DNA of 6,692 bases from contig JAHFCA010000082.1 in NCBI GenBank assembly GCA_023249715.1, forward strand, positions 1 through 6,692, read 5' to 3'. A program made the position numbers and the translations under genes. Source of the DNA: Elusimicrobiota bacterium (GTDB lineage Bacteria > Elusimicrobiota > Elusimicrobia > 2-02-FULL-39-32). The notes under the pieces are model-generated. The model was not told the origin of the DNA. It did no database searches and worked only from the letters and a program-made list of their open reading frames with translations. Shown piece by piece: positions 1 to 6,138 of the stretch (position 1 is the first letter of the stretch; every line of letters begins with the position of its first letter).

Positions 1-2097
1 GGGAAAGAATTAAGAGCGGCTCTCATCCGCGGAGTAACGTCGGCAGGTATGTTGCTCTCGGCGCGGGAATGCGGCGTAGGGGAAGACTCTTCGGGGCTTT
101 GGACTTTTACAGAAAGAACTCCTCTAGGAACTTCTCTCGAAGAATTGGTAACGTTAGAAGACACGATTTTAGATATTGAATTGACTCCCAACCGGAGCGA
201 TTGTTTAAGCCATTTTGGCATTGCCAGAGAAATCGCGGCCGGCTTAAACCTACGGGGACCCCAAAAGAAAGATATCTTTGAGACCCATTTTGGATTTTCT
301 TCTCTCTCGGTTATTATTGAAGACCCTAAAAGCTGCCCCCAATATATTGCCCGAAAATTTGAAAATATAACGGTCGCGCCGTCTCCACTAAAATTACAAA
401 CCCGTTTAATCCGCTGCGAGATACGGCCTATCAATAATTTAGTCGACATAACAAACGGTATCCTTCTGGAATACGGACAACCCCTGCATGTTTTTGATTG
501 GGACCGCATAGAGGGAGGGAAAATAGTGGTACGGAGTGCCCGTTCCGACGAAAAAATTCTGGCTCTGGATGGAAAAGTGTATGCTCTAGATCCAGAAATT
601 TTAGTGATTGCCGATGCAAAAAAACCAGTTGCCATTGCCGGCGTTATGGGGGGAAAAGAAACCTCCGTGAATCTAAATACACGGACCGTTCTACTGGAAA
701 GCGCTGTATTTAACCGCGCCACGATCAGAAAAAGCCGCACAAAACTTGGCCTCTCCACAGAATCTTCTTACCGTTTTGAAAGAGGGGTTACCCATTGGAG
801 CTGCGAAATGGGGAGTTGGAAAGGGAGCGAAGATTTAGAAAGTTTAACCTCGGGGTCTCATGGGCCAGGCCAGAACATTCAATCTTTTTCTAAAGAAAGT
901 AAAATCCACCCTATTGAAATTGCTCATTTCAATAAGGTTTTAGGACTCCACCTCACCCCCGAAGATATTGCTATTCAACTTCAAAAATTGGCGATTCCCA
1001 TTCTATCTAAAGATGCCGTGAGGATCGAAGTCCAATCTCCTCCCTGGAGATTAGACCTGGAACAAGAAATTGATTTTATAGAAGAAGTGGCCCGTATGAT
1101 TGGTTACACTAAAATCCCCTCCCAAGGGAGGGACATCACTTTAACCCCTCATTCTTTTTCAACAAAACAGACCTTGTTTTTGCGTAACGTTAGACAAGCA
1201 ATGGTTTCTCTAGGTTTTTTTGAGTGCTTAAATTATGGGTTCATTGCGTCTAAAGAACTCTCCCCTTTGGAATCGGGGCGCCTTATTGAGATAGAAAATC
1301 CACTCTCTCAAGAACAAACCGCTTTAAGGCCAACGTTACTCCTAGAACTCTTAAAAAATTTAAGAACCAATGCGTCCTATCAAAACCGAGAAGCTAAACT
1401 CTTTGAAACCGGAACGGTTTACTATAAAAAAGAGGGGAGAATAGTAGAAAAAACAATGTTGGGAGCTTTGGCCACAGGCAATGTGAAATCCCCTTTTTGG
1501 AAATTAAAACATAAAGAACCGATAGACTATTTTTGGATAAAAGGAGTTTTAGAAACTCTCTTTTCTACTTTTTCTATTCCCAAAGCAGAATGGATTGAGA
1601 ATCCAGAGCACCCCTCCATTCCATTTTTAACGCATCCGCAGTATTCCTTTGAATTAAAAATAGCGGACCGAGAACTTCCCTTAGGATGGTGCGGACTTTT
1701 ACACCCTAAAATCACCAAAGAAGAAAAATTAGAAGACGTGGCCCTCTTTGAATTAGATTTAGAAGTTCTGGAGTCGCTCACCATCCCTTTTCAAAAAATG
1801 CATCCTGTTCTAAGAACTCCCAAGATTAAACGCGATTGTTCCATCTGGGTCCCAGAAGAAATTCCCTGGTCCAAAATAGAATCGGAAATCAAAAAAATCG
1901 GCGGAAAACTTTTAAGGGACTGCGCCCTTTTTGATGTCTATCGGGATAAATCTAAAAAACAAGAAAAAAGTCTTAGCTTTACTTTAACCTTCCAAGACCC
2001 TCACAGCACCTTAGAAGATGTGATGGCAAATAATTTACGGGAAAAAATTATTTCCCATTTAAACAAAATTTTTAAAGCGGAATTGAGATCTAAATAA
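1..2097 (+). CDS. pheT: Phenylalanine--tRNA ligase beta subunit, 5'-truncated by the window edge
   Basis: This is the beta chain of the alpha2-beta2 cytoplasmic enzyme that charges tRNA-Phe. The frame is open from base 1, and the first codons already encode PheT sequence (IRGVTSAGML, the end of the tRNA-binding EMAP/OB domain), so the ATG at 49 is internal, not the start. 698 residues are present, and roughly 100 N-terminal ones are missing against a usual ~800. In order (numbering from base 1) are the OB-domain end with TPNRSDCLSHFGIARE (62-77), the B3/4 editing domain (about 110-265) with GQPLHVFD, IAGVMGG and TESSYRFERG, and the B5 domain (about 302-372) with RLDLEQEIDFIEEVAR. Then come the catalytic-like core with IENPLSQE...LRPTLL, and a complete C-terminal ferredoxin-fold anticodon-binding domain (about 600-698). 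The editing-pocket His (PLH) is visible. Odd points are an unusual stretch after FERGV (bases 790-840) and replacement of a usual Trp and Gly in the B3/4 start. pheS is expected just upstream. Confidence 0.97.
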   Translation, partial: GKELRAALIRGVTSAGMLLSARECGVGEDSSGLWTFTERTPLGTSLEELVTLEDTILDIELTPNRSDCLSHFGIAREIAAGLNLRGPQKKDIFETHFGFSSLSVIIEDPKSCPQYIARKFENITVAPSPLKLQTRLIRCEIRPINNLVDITNGILLEYGQPLHVFDWDRIEGGKIVVRSARSDEKILALDGKVYALDPEILVIADAKKPVAIAGVMGGKETSVNLNTRTVLLESAVFNRATIRKSRTKLGLSTESSYRFERGVTHWSCEMGSWKGSEDLESLTSGSHGPGQNIQSFSKESKIHPIEIAHFNKVLGLHLTPEDIAIQLQKLAIPILSKDAVRIEVQSPPWRLDLEQEIDFIEEVARMIGYTKIPSQGRDITLTPHSFSTKQTLFLRNVRQAMVSLGFFECLNYGFIASKELSPLESGRLIEIENPLSQEQTALRPTLLLELLKNLRTNASYQNREAKLFETGTVYYKKEGRIVEKTMLGALATGNVKSPFWKLKHKEPIDYFWIKGVLETLFSTFSIPKAEWIENPEHPSIPFLTHPQYSFELKIADRELPLGWCGLLHPKITKEEKLEDVALFELDLEVLESLTIPFQKMHPVLRTPKIKRDCSIWVPEEIPWSKIESEIKKIGGKLLRDCALFDVYRDKSKKQEKSLSFTLTFQDPHSTLEDVMANNLREKIISHLNKIFKAELRSK
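1117..1132. repeat. Short GC-rich inverted repeat inside pheT
   Basis: Seven-base arms CCCTCCC and GGGAGGG are separated by AA, forming a compact hairpin with an effective tetraloop. It lies in the codons for the end of the B5 domain (IPSQGRD). There is no T-tract after it, so it does not look like an intrinsic terminator. It may be chance. Confidence 0.3.
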
Positions 2098-2098
2098 T

Positions 2099-2353
2099 TT
2101 GGATACCGTTGAAGCCATAGAAGAGAAGGTTCGTCTTTGCGTAAAACTTATCGCAAGCTTGCGAGAACAAAATGCTAAAATTAACAAAAGCAATCGCGAG
2201 TTAACAGAAGAAAGAGAACTCTTATTACAAGAAAACCAGCAAGTGAGAAAGATCTTGGCGGAATTGGACAAACTAAAAAGCGAACGCAAAATCGTTCAAC
2301 AAAAATTGGAAAAACTCTCCGTTCAATTCCATAAACTAAAGATGAGTTCCTAA
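2099..2353 (+). CDS. Small coiled-coil protein, ZapB-like (upstream partner of zapA)
   Basis: This encodes an 84-residue protein that is almost entirely a charged alpha-helix. Leucine, isoleucine and valine recur at heptad-like spacing from about residue 5 to 80, with many Glu, Lys, Arg and Gln, and there is no signal peptide or membrane segment. In many Gram-negative bacteria a short coiled-coil gene of this kind (annotated as ZapB-like, DUF904 or TIGR02449) sits immediately before zapA, and the protein is thought to help organise the FtsZ ring. The role here is inferred from shape and position, not from a diagnostic motif. The start is TTG, one base after the pheT stop. No upstream ATG or GTG is possible without deep overlap, and the next in-frame TTG (2159) would remove a quarter of the helix. 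No strong Shine-Dalgarno is seen (only GAGA about 10 nt upstream), so translation probably depends on ribosomes finishing pheT. The stop is one base before the zapA ATG. Confidence 0.75.
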   Translation: MDTVEAIEEKVRLCVKLIASLREQNAKINKSNRELTEERELLLQENQQVRKILAELDKLKSERKIVQQKLEKLSVQFHKLKMSS

Positions 2354-2354
2354 A

Positions 2355-2660
2355 ATGTACGAAGAAAGAATCCCCGTAAATATCTTGGGACAAACCTACG
2401 AAATTTTAGGAGACCCTGCGGAAGCGCTCTATTACAATTCGCTGGCCCGTTTTGTGGAAGAAAAAATGCGCGAAATTCAAAACGCCACGCACATTGTCTC
2501 AAGCCAAAAAATCGCGGTGCTGGCCGCCCTCAACATTGCCGACGAGCTTTTTCAAGACAGGGATGACAAATCCTTCTCCTCAAAATCTTCGGAAAAAAAA
2601 TACGAAAATATCATGAATCTGCTCGATTCTGCTCTTGAAAAAGAGAGTCATGAAAAGTGA
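2355..2660 (+). CDS. zapA: Cell division protein ZapA
   Basis: This is a 101-residue protein of the ZapA family, which binds FtsZ in the cytoplasm and promotes bundling of FtsZ filaments at the division site. The N-terminal part has the family's beta-strand signature VNILGQTYEI (8-17). It is followed by the helix with ARFVEEKMREI (31-41) and the most conserved stretch, KIAVLAALNIADEL (52-65). The C-terminal third (about 66-101) is a charged, Ser/Lys/Glu-rich helix, matching the dimerising coiled coil of the family. The length is normal (about 90-110). The ATG follows the stop of the ZapB-like gene by one base, so the two are almost certainly co-translated. The 3' end overlaps the start of rarA. 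Confidence 0.93.
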   Translation: MYEERIPVNILGQTYEILGDPAEALYYNSLARFVEEKMREIQNATHIVSSQKIAVLAALNIADELFQDRDDKSFSSKSSEKKYENIMNLLDSALEKESHEK

Positions 2661-3993
2661 AAAAAAATCGCCGGACCTTTTTTCTCAACACGAGAATAAA
2701 GAGCCCGGAAATGGTTCCGTTCCTTTAGCCTACCTTTGTTCTCCTAAAGATTTTAATGAGTTCCAGGGTCAAACACATCTCTTAGCTCCAGGAAAACTTT
2801 TAAGACGTTCCATAGAATCCGACCGATTAGGTTCTGCCATTTTTTACGGACCTCCGGGAACAGGGAAGAGCGCTCTGACCCGGCTGATTGCCCAAAAAAC
2901 TCAATCCGTTTTTATCGAGCTCAATGCCGTTACCGCCGGAGTCTCTGAGCTGAGAAAAGAAATAGAGATGGCAAAACTGCGTTGGAAAGAGCGCCAAAGA
3001 AAAACAATTCTACTCGTGGATGAAATACACCATTTTAACCGTTCCCAACAAGATGCGCTCTTGCCCGATGTTGAAAAAGGTTCCATCACTTTAATTGGAA
3101 TTACCACTGAAAATCCTTTCTTTTATGTGAACGCGGCCTTAATTTCTCGTTCTCAATGTTATGAATTTCTTCCCCTGGGAGAGGAAGCTCTCAATTTAAT
3201 TCTCGATCGGGGAATTCAAGCGTTCAGTGAAAAAGTTCCGCCTCTAAAAATAGAGATAGATCCCCAAGCGCGAGAACATCTTGTAATCGCCTGTCAGCAA
3301 GATGGGCGAAGACTTTTAAACGCTTTAGAAATTGGAACGCTCACGACTCCGCCAGACTCAAAAGGCAGGGTTTATTTTTCTTTAACAGTGGCCCAGGAAT
3401 CAACCCAAAAACGGGCGCTCCTCTACGACAAAAGGGGAGACGAACATTACGACACGATTTCGGCCTTTATAAAATCCATGCGCGGGAGCGATCCCGATGC
3501 CACCCTCTATTGGCTGGCTAAAATGTTAGAGGCGGGAGAAGATCCTCGGTTTATCGCCAGAAGAATCGTTATTTGTTCCAGCGAAGACGTTGGCAACGCC
3601 GATCCCCAAGCTTTAGGGGTGGCCTTAAGCGCTTTTCAGACGGTGGAACTGATCGGCATGCCCGAAGCGCGGATTCCGCTTTCCCAAGCGGCGCTCTATG
3701 TGGCGCTCGCTCCCAAATCGAATGCCGTCTATCTGGGCATAGAAAAAGCAATCCAAGAAGTTCGCCACGGGAAGCCGCGCCTCGTTCCCAACCATTTAAA
3801 AGATGCCACCTTAGATCGCCAAGCGAGAGGCCATGGCCAAGGATATAAATACCCGCACAACTTTCCCAATCACTGGGTCCCGCAAGAATATCTGCCGAGT
3901 CCCAAAACTTTTTACGAACCCAGCGAAGAAGGGGAAGAAAAAAAGTTTAAAGCCCGTTTAGCTCAAATTAAAAACTTCCATGAAAAAAAATGA
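2650..3993 (+). CDS. rarA: Replication-associated recombination protein A (RarA/MgsA), AAA+ ATPase
   Basis: This 447-residue protein belongs to the RarA/MgsA/WRNIP1 family, clamp-loader-like AAA+ ATPases that form tetramers and act at stalled replication forks. Visible motifs are Walker A GPPGTGKS (67-74), Walker B LLVDE followed by IHHFNRSQQDALLPDVE (121-141), sensor 1 TTEN (152-155), an arginine-finger SRS (166-168) and sensor 2 GRRLLNALE (219-227). The C-terminal half has family hallmarks: a YDKRGDEHYDTISAFIKSMRG-type segment (259-279), SEDVGNADP (311-319) and ARGHGQGYKYPH (392-403). ATG 2650 is chosen because AAGAGAG lies just upstream and the reading start before PLAYL fits the family length. 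A TTG at 2635 would add five residues. The gene overlaps zapA by 11 nt and fau by 14 nt. The usual N-terminal R-M-R-P is replaced by L-C-S-P. The part from about 3480 to 3860 is visibly richer in GC than its neighbours. Confidence 0.96.
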   Translation: MKSEKKSPDLFSQHENKEPGNGSVPLAYLCSPKDFNEFQGQTHLLAPGKLLRRSIESDRLGSAIFYGPPGTGKSALTRLIAQKTQSVFIELNAVTAGVSELRKEIEMAKLRWKERQRKTILLVDEIHHFNRSQQDALLPDVEKGSITLIGITTENPFFYVNAALISRSQCYEFLPLGEEALNLILDRGIQAFSEKVPPLKIEIDPQAREHLVIACQQDGRRLLNALEIGTLTTPPDSKGRVYFSLTVAQESTQKRALLYDKRGDEHYDTISAFIKSMRGSDPDATLYWLAKMLEAGEDPRFIARRIVICSSEDVGNADPQALGVALSAFQTVELIGMPEARIPLSQAALYVALAPKSNAVYLGIEKAIQEVRHGKPRLVPNHLKDATLDRQARGHGQGYKYPHNFPNHWVPQEYLPSPKTFYEPSEEGEEKKFKARLAQIKNFHEKK

Positions 3994-4543
3994 TTTAAGA
4001 TCTCACTACAAAATAATTAGAGACCGCCTCCCTCTAAGAAAAAGAAAACTAGCCAGCCGAAAGATTATGGGCCGGCTTTTAAAATTACCGTTGTTTCAGT
4101 CGGCTAAATCAATCGGTCTCTATAGGCATACGGGTTCTGAAGTAGAAACTTTAAATCTATTAAAGAAATGTCTAGCGCTTAAAAAAATAGTCGGGGCTCC
4201 CCGAGTGAACAAAAAAAATCATACAATAGACTTTATCCAAGTAAAGAGTTTAAAGGACTTTAAAAAAGGAACCTATGACATTTTGGAACCAAAGGAGATG
4301 GAACCCGTTTTAGAACCCAAAGCCATCGATCTTTTTCTAATTCCCGGAATTCTCTTTGACAGGAAGGGTCATCGGCTGGGATATGGAAAAGGGTACTACG
4401 ACCGTTTTTTAAAATTTTTAAGCGGAAGCCTCACGGTGGGATTAACCTACGATAAAACTTTGGTGGACCGCTTGCCCAACCATTCTCGGGATATCCCCGT
4501 TTCCTACGTTATTACCGAGAAAAGAATAGTACAGATACAATGA
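3980..4543 (+). CDS. fau: 5-formyltetrahydrofolate cyclo-ligase
   Basis: This is a 187-residue enzyme of the 5-FTHF cyclo-ligase family (MTHFS; E. coli ygfA/fau). The family converts 5-formyltetrahydrofolate to 5,10-methenyltetrahydrofolate using ATP, recycling a storage or inhibitory folate. The clearest signature is IPGILFDRKG followed by HRLGYGKGYYDRFL (121-144), the phosphate/folate-binding loop of the family. Supporting pieces are SIGLYRHTGSEVET (44-57), a GTYDILEP segment (97-104) and the late VGLTYD (153-158). The length is typical (180-200). The start ATG lies inside the last codons of rarA (14-nt overlap) and has no clear Shine-Dalgarno, so re-initiation after rarA is likely. The second and third codons are AAA within an A8 run. 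The last bases form ATGA with the xseA start. The first half is markedly AT-rich compared with the end of rarA. In E. coli fau lies next to zapA across the 6S RNA gene; here rarA occupies that position. Confidence 0.93.
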   Translation: MKKNDLRSHYKIIRDRLPLRKRKLASRKIMGRLLKLPLFQSAKSIGLYRHTGSEVETLNLLKKCLALKKIVGAPRVNKKNHTIDFIQVKSLKDFKKGTYDILEPKEMEPVLEPKAIDLFLIPGILFDRKGHRLGYGKGYYDRFLKFLSGSLTVGLTYDKTLVDRLPNHSRDIPVSYVITEKRIVQIQ

Positions 4544-5850
4544 AACCTCTCAACGAACTCGATTTTGAACCGCAAAAATCTTCCAAACCCAAAATTTACA
4601 CCGTCAGTGAGCTGAATCTTTTAGCCAAAAAATCTTTGGAAGAAAAATTTTCCGATATCTGGGTAGAAGGGGAAGTGAGTAACTTTAAAGGAGTGGCTTC
4701 CTCGGGACACTGCTATTTTACACTCAAAGACGAAAACGCGCAGATTTCCGCCGTGGCTTACCGAGGAGTCATGAGCCAAGTGAAATTTAAGATAGAAGAC
4801 GGGCTTAAAATGCTGCTTCTGGGAAAAATCACTTTGTACAGCCCGCGAGGATCCTTTCAAATCTTAGCCCAATGGATGGAACCTAAAGGGCTAGGGGCGC
4901 TGCAACTGGCTTTTGAACAACTGAAAAAAAAGTTAGAACTAGAAGGCCTTTTTGACCCTGCCCGTAAAAAACCGATTCCCGTTCTGCCTCAAAAAATTGG
5001 CATCGTCACCTCTCCCACCGGGGCCGCTATTCGGGACATTCTCACCGTAATTAACCGTAGATTCGCCAATGTTCATATTCTCATTTATCCTGTAAAAGTG
5101 CAGGGGAACGGCTCTGCGGAAGAAATTCAAGAAGCCATCCAAACCTTAAACAAACAGCATCCGGAATTGGATGTTCTCTTAGTTGGGCGCGGAGGCGGTT
5201 CCATTGAGGATTTGTGGTCTTTTAACGAAGAGATCGTGGCGAGAGCGATTGCGGCCTCCGTTATTCCCATTATTAGCTGCGTGGGTCATGAAATAGATTT
5301 TACGATTGCCGATTTTGTGGCAGACCTCCGAGCTCCCACCCCATCGGCTGCGGCAGAGCTGGTAGTTAAAAATAAATTAGAACTCCAGGCCACTTTGGAT
5401 AACTATTTGCGCCGCCTCGCCAAACCTCAAGCCCTTATCGAAGAAAAAATTCAGTCTGTCGACATTGCGTTAGAAAGAATGCTTCATAGTCTGGAAAGAA
5501 AATTGAGCGCAAACAAAAATGATCTGTTTGCTTTATGGTCTAAACTCATCCACCAATCCCCACAGGCCCAATTAGAAGAGCAAAAGAAAAAAACAGAATT
5601 ATTTAAAGAGAAAATCCAGAATCTTATCCAAAGAAAACTTCAATATTTAAACGAAAAAAGTTCCATCGCAGCCACCCATTTAGAAGCGCTCTCTCCTCTG
5701 GGAGTTTTAGCCAGGGGATACGCCATCGCTTTTAGTGTTCCGGAAAATAAAATACTAAAATCTATTCGTGAGATATCCCCTCAAAATGAAATTCGCATTC
5801 AATTAAAAGAGGGAGAAATTAACGCCATCGTAAGGAGCACAAAACCATGA
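4540..5850 (+). CDS. xseA: Exodeoxyribonuclease VII large subunit
   Basis: This is the catalytic subunit of exonuclease VII, which degrades single-stranded DNA from both ends into oligonucleotides in DNA repair. The 436 residues are full length. The N-terminal OB fold (about 18-115) starts YTVSELNLLAKKSLEEKF and contains IWVEGEVSNFK and GHCYFTLKDE. The catalytic domain carries GIVTSPTGAAIRDIL (154-168), VGRGGGSIEDLWSFNEE (215-231) and VGHEIDFTIADFVADLRAPT (248-267), followed by PSAAAE. The acidic, Arg and His residues considered catalytic in these motifs are all present. Residues about 275-380 are a long helical coiled-coil region that the family uses to bind several XseB copies. The conserved SPLGVLARGYAI motif (385-396) and a short C-terminal beta segment finish the protein. 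The ATG overlaps the fau stop as ATGA with only a weak upstream purine stretch, implying coupled translation. The gene ends in a second ATGA overlap with xseB. Confidence 0.97.
   Translation: MKPLNELDFEPQKSSKPKIYTVSELNLLAKKSLEEKFSDIWVEGEVSNFKGVASSGHCYFTLKDENAQISAVAYRGVMSQVKFKIEDGLKMLLLGKITLYSPRGSFQILAQWMEPKGLGALQLAFEQLKKKLELEGLFDPARKKPIPVLPQKIGIVTSPTGAAIRDILTVINRRFANVHILIYPVKVQGNGSAEEIQEAIQTLNKQHPELDVLLVGRGGGSIEDLWSFNEEIVARAIAASVIPIISCVGHEIDFTIADFVADLRAPTPSAAAELVVKNKLELQATLDNYLRRLAKPQALIEEKIQSVDIALERMLHSLERKLSANKNDLFALWSKLIHQSPQAQLEEQKKKTELFKEKIQNLIQRKLQYLNEKSSIAATHLEALSPLGVLARGYAIAFSVPENKILKSIREISPQNEIRIQLKEGEINAIVRSTKP
5832..5837 (+). promoter_or_regulatory. Ribosome binding site of xseB
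   Basis: AAGGAG lies within the last codons of xseA, with 9 nt before the xseB ATG. It is the clearest Shine-Dalgarno in the window. It suggests xseB can be initiated independently as well as by coupling, which fits the excess of small over large subunits in exonuclease VII. Confidence 0.7.
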
Positions 5851-6137
5851 AAAAAGAATCGTCCCCAGATTTAAAAAATATCAAATTTGAAGAAGCGCTT
5901 AAAAAATTAGAAAAGGTCGTGGAGCAGTTAGAAAAAGGAGATATCGATCTGGAAGAATCGTTATCCCTTTACGAAGAAGGAGTTTCTCTCTTTAAGCATT
6001 GCTCCAAAAAATTAGAAGAAGCAAAAAAGAAGGTGGAAATTTTAACCAAAACTTCGGATAATTCTTTTGAAACCAAACCCTTTCAAATTGAAAAAGATAG
6101 CTCTTCCCTGTTAACAAACGAAGAAATTCCCTTTTAA
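5847..6137 (+). CDS. xseB: Exodeoxyribonuclease VII small subunit
   Basis: This is a 96-residue small subunit of exonuclease VII, which binds the helical arm of XseA to give an active complex. Residues 13-67 are the conserved helical hairpin: FEEALKKLEKVVEQLEKGD (14-32), then IDLEESLSLYEEGVSLFKHC (33-52) and a Lys/Glu-rich second helix. The family's G-D-(I/L)-x-L-E-E turn and the YEEG are present. After about residue 68 a Ser/Lys-rich, probably unstructured tail ends in NEEIPF, an acidic-hydrophobic tip resembling the C-terminus of single-stranded DNA-binding protein. The ATG overlaps the xseA stop (ATGA) and has a good AAGGAG upstream. ispA follows after one base, the same xseB-ispA order as in E. 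coli and many other bacteria. Confidence 0.95.
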   Translation: MKKESSPDLKNIKFEEALKKLEKVVEQLEKGDIDLEESLSLYEEGVSLFKHCSKKLEEAKKKVEILTKTSDNSFETKPFQIEKDSSSLLTNEEIPF

Positions 6138-6138
6138 C

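Noticed and set aside
49..2097. ATG at 49 as the start of pheT
   Set aside because: The frame is open to base 1 and the codons before 49 encode conserved PheT tRNA-binding-domain residues (RGVTSAGM), so the gene begins outside the window.
2059..2393. Minus-strand open frames across the ZapB-like and zapA region
   Set aside because: They are antisense to well-supported genes, with Phe/Ser/Leu-rich products typical of reverse-complemented coiled-coil codons.
2635..2649. TTG at 2635 as the rarA start
   Set aside because: It lengthens the overlap with zapA and adds only five non-conserved residues. ATG 2650 has a purine-rich site directly upstream.
3569..3848. Opposed open frames within rarA on both strands (about 60 and 91 codons)
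   Set aside because: They lie wholly inside the conserved RarA C-terminal region, are low-complexity and Arg/Ser/Pro-rich, and reflect the higher GC there.
4621..5142. Minus-strand open frames within xseA
   Set aside because: They are antisense to the strongly conserved OB fold and catalytic motifs of XseA, with no recognisable domain and no ribosome site seen.
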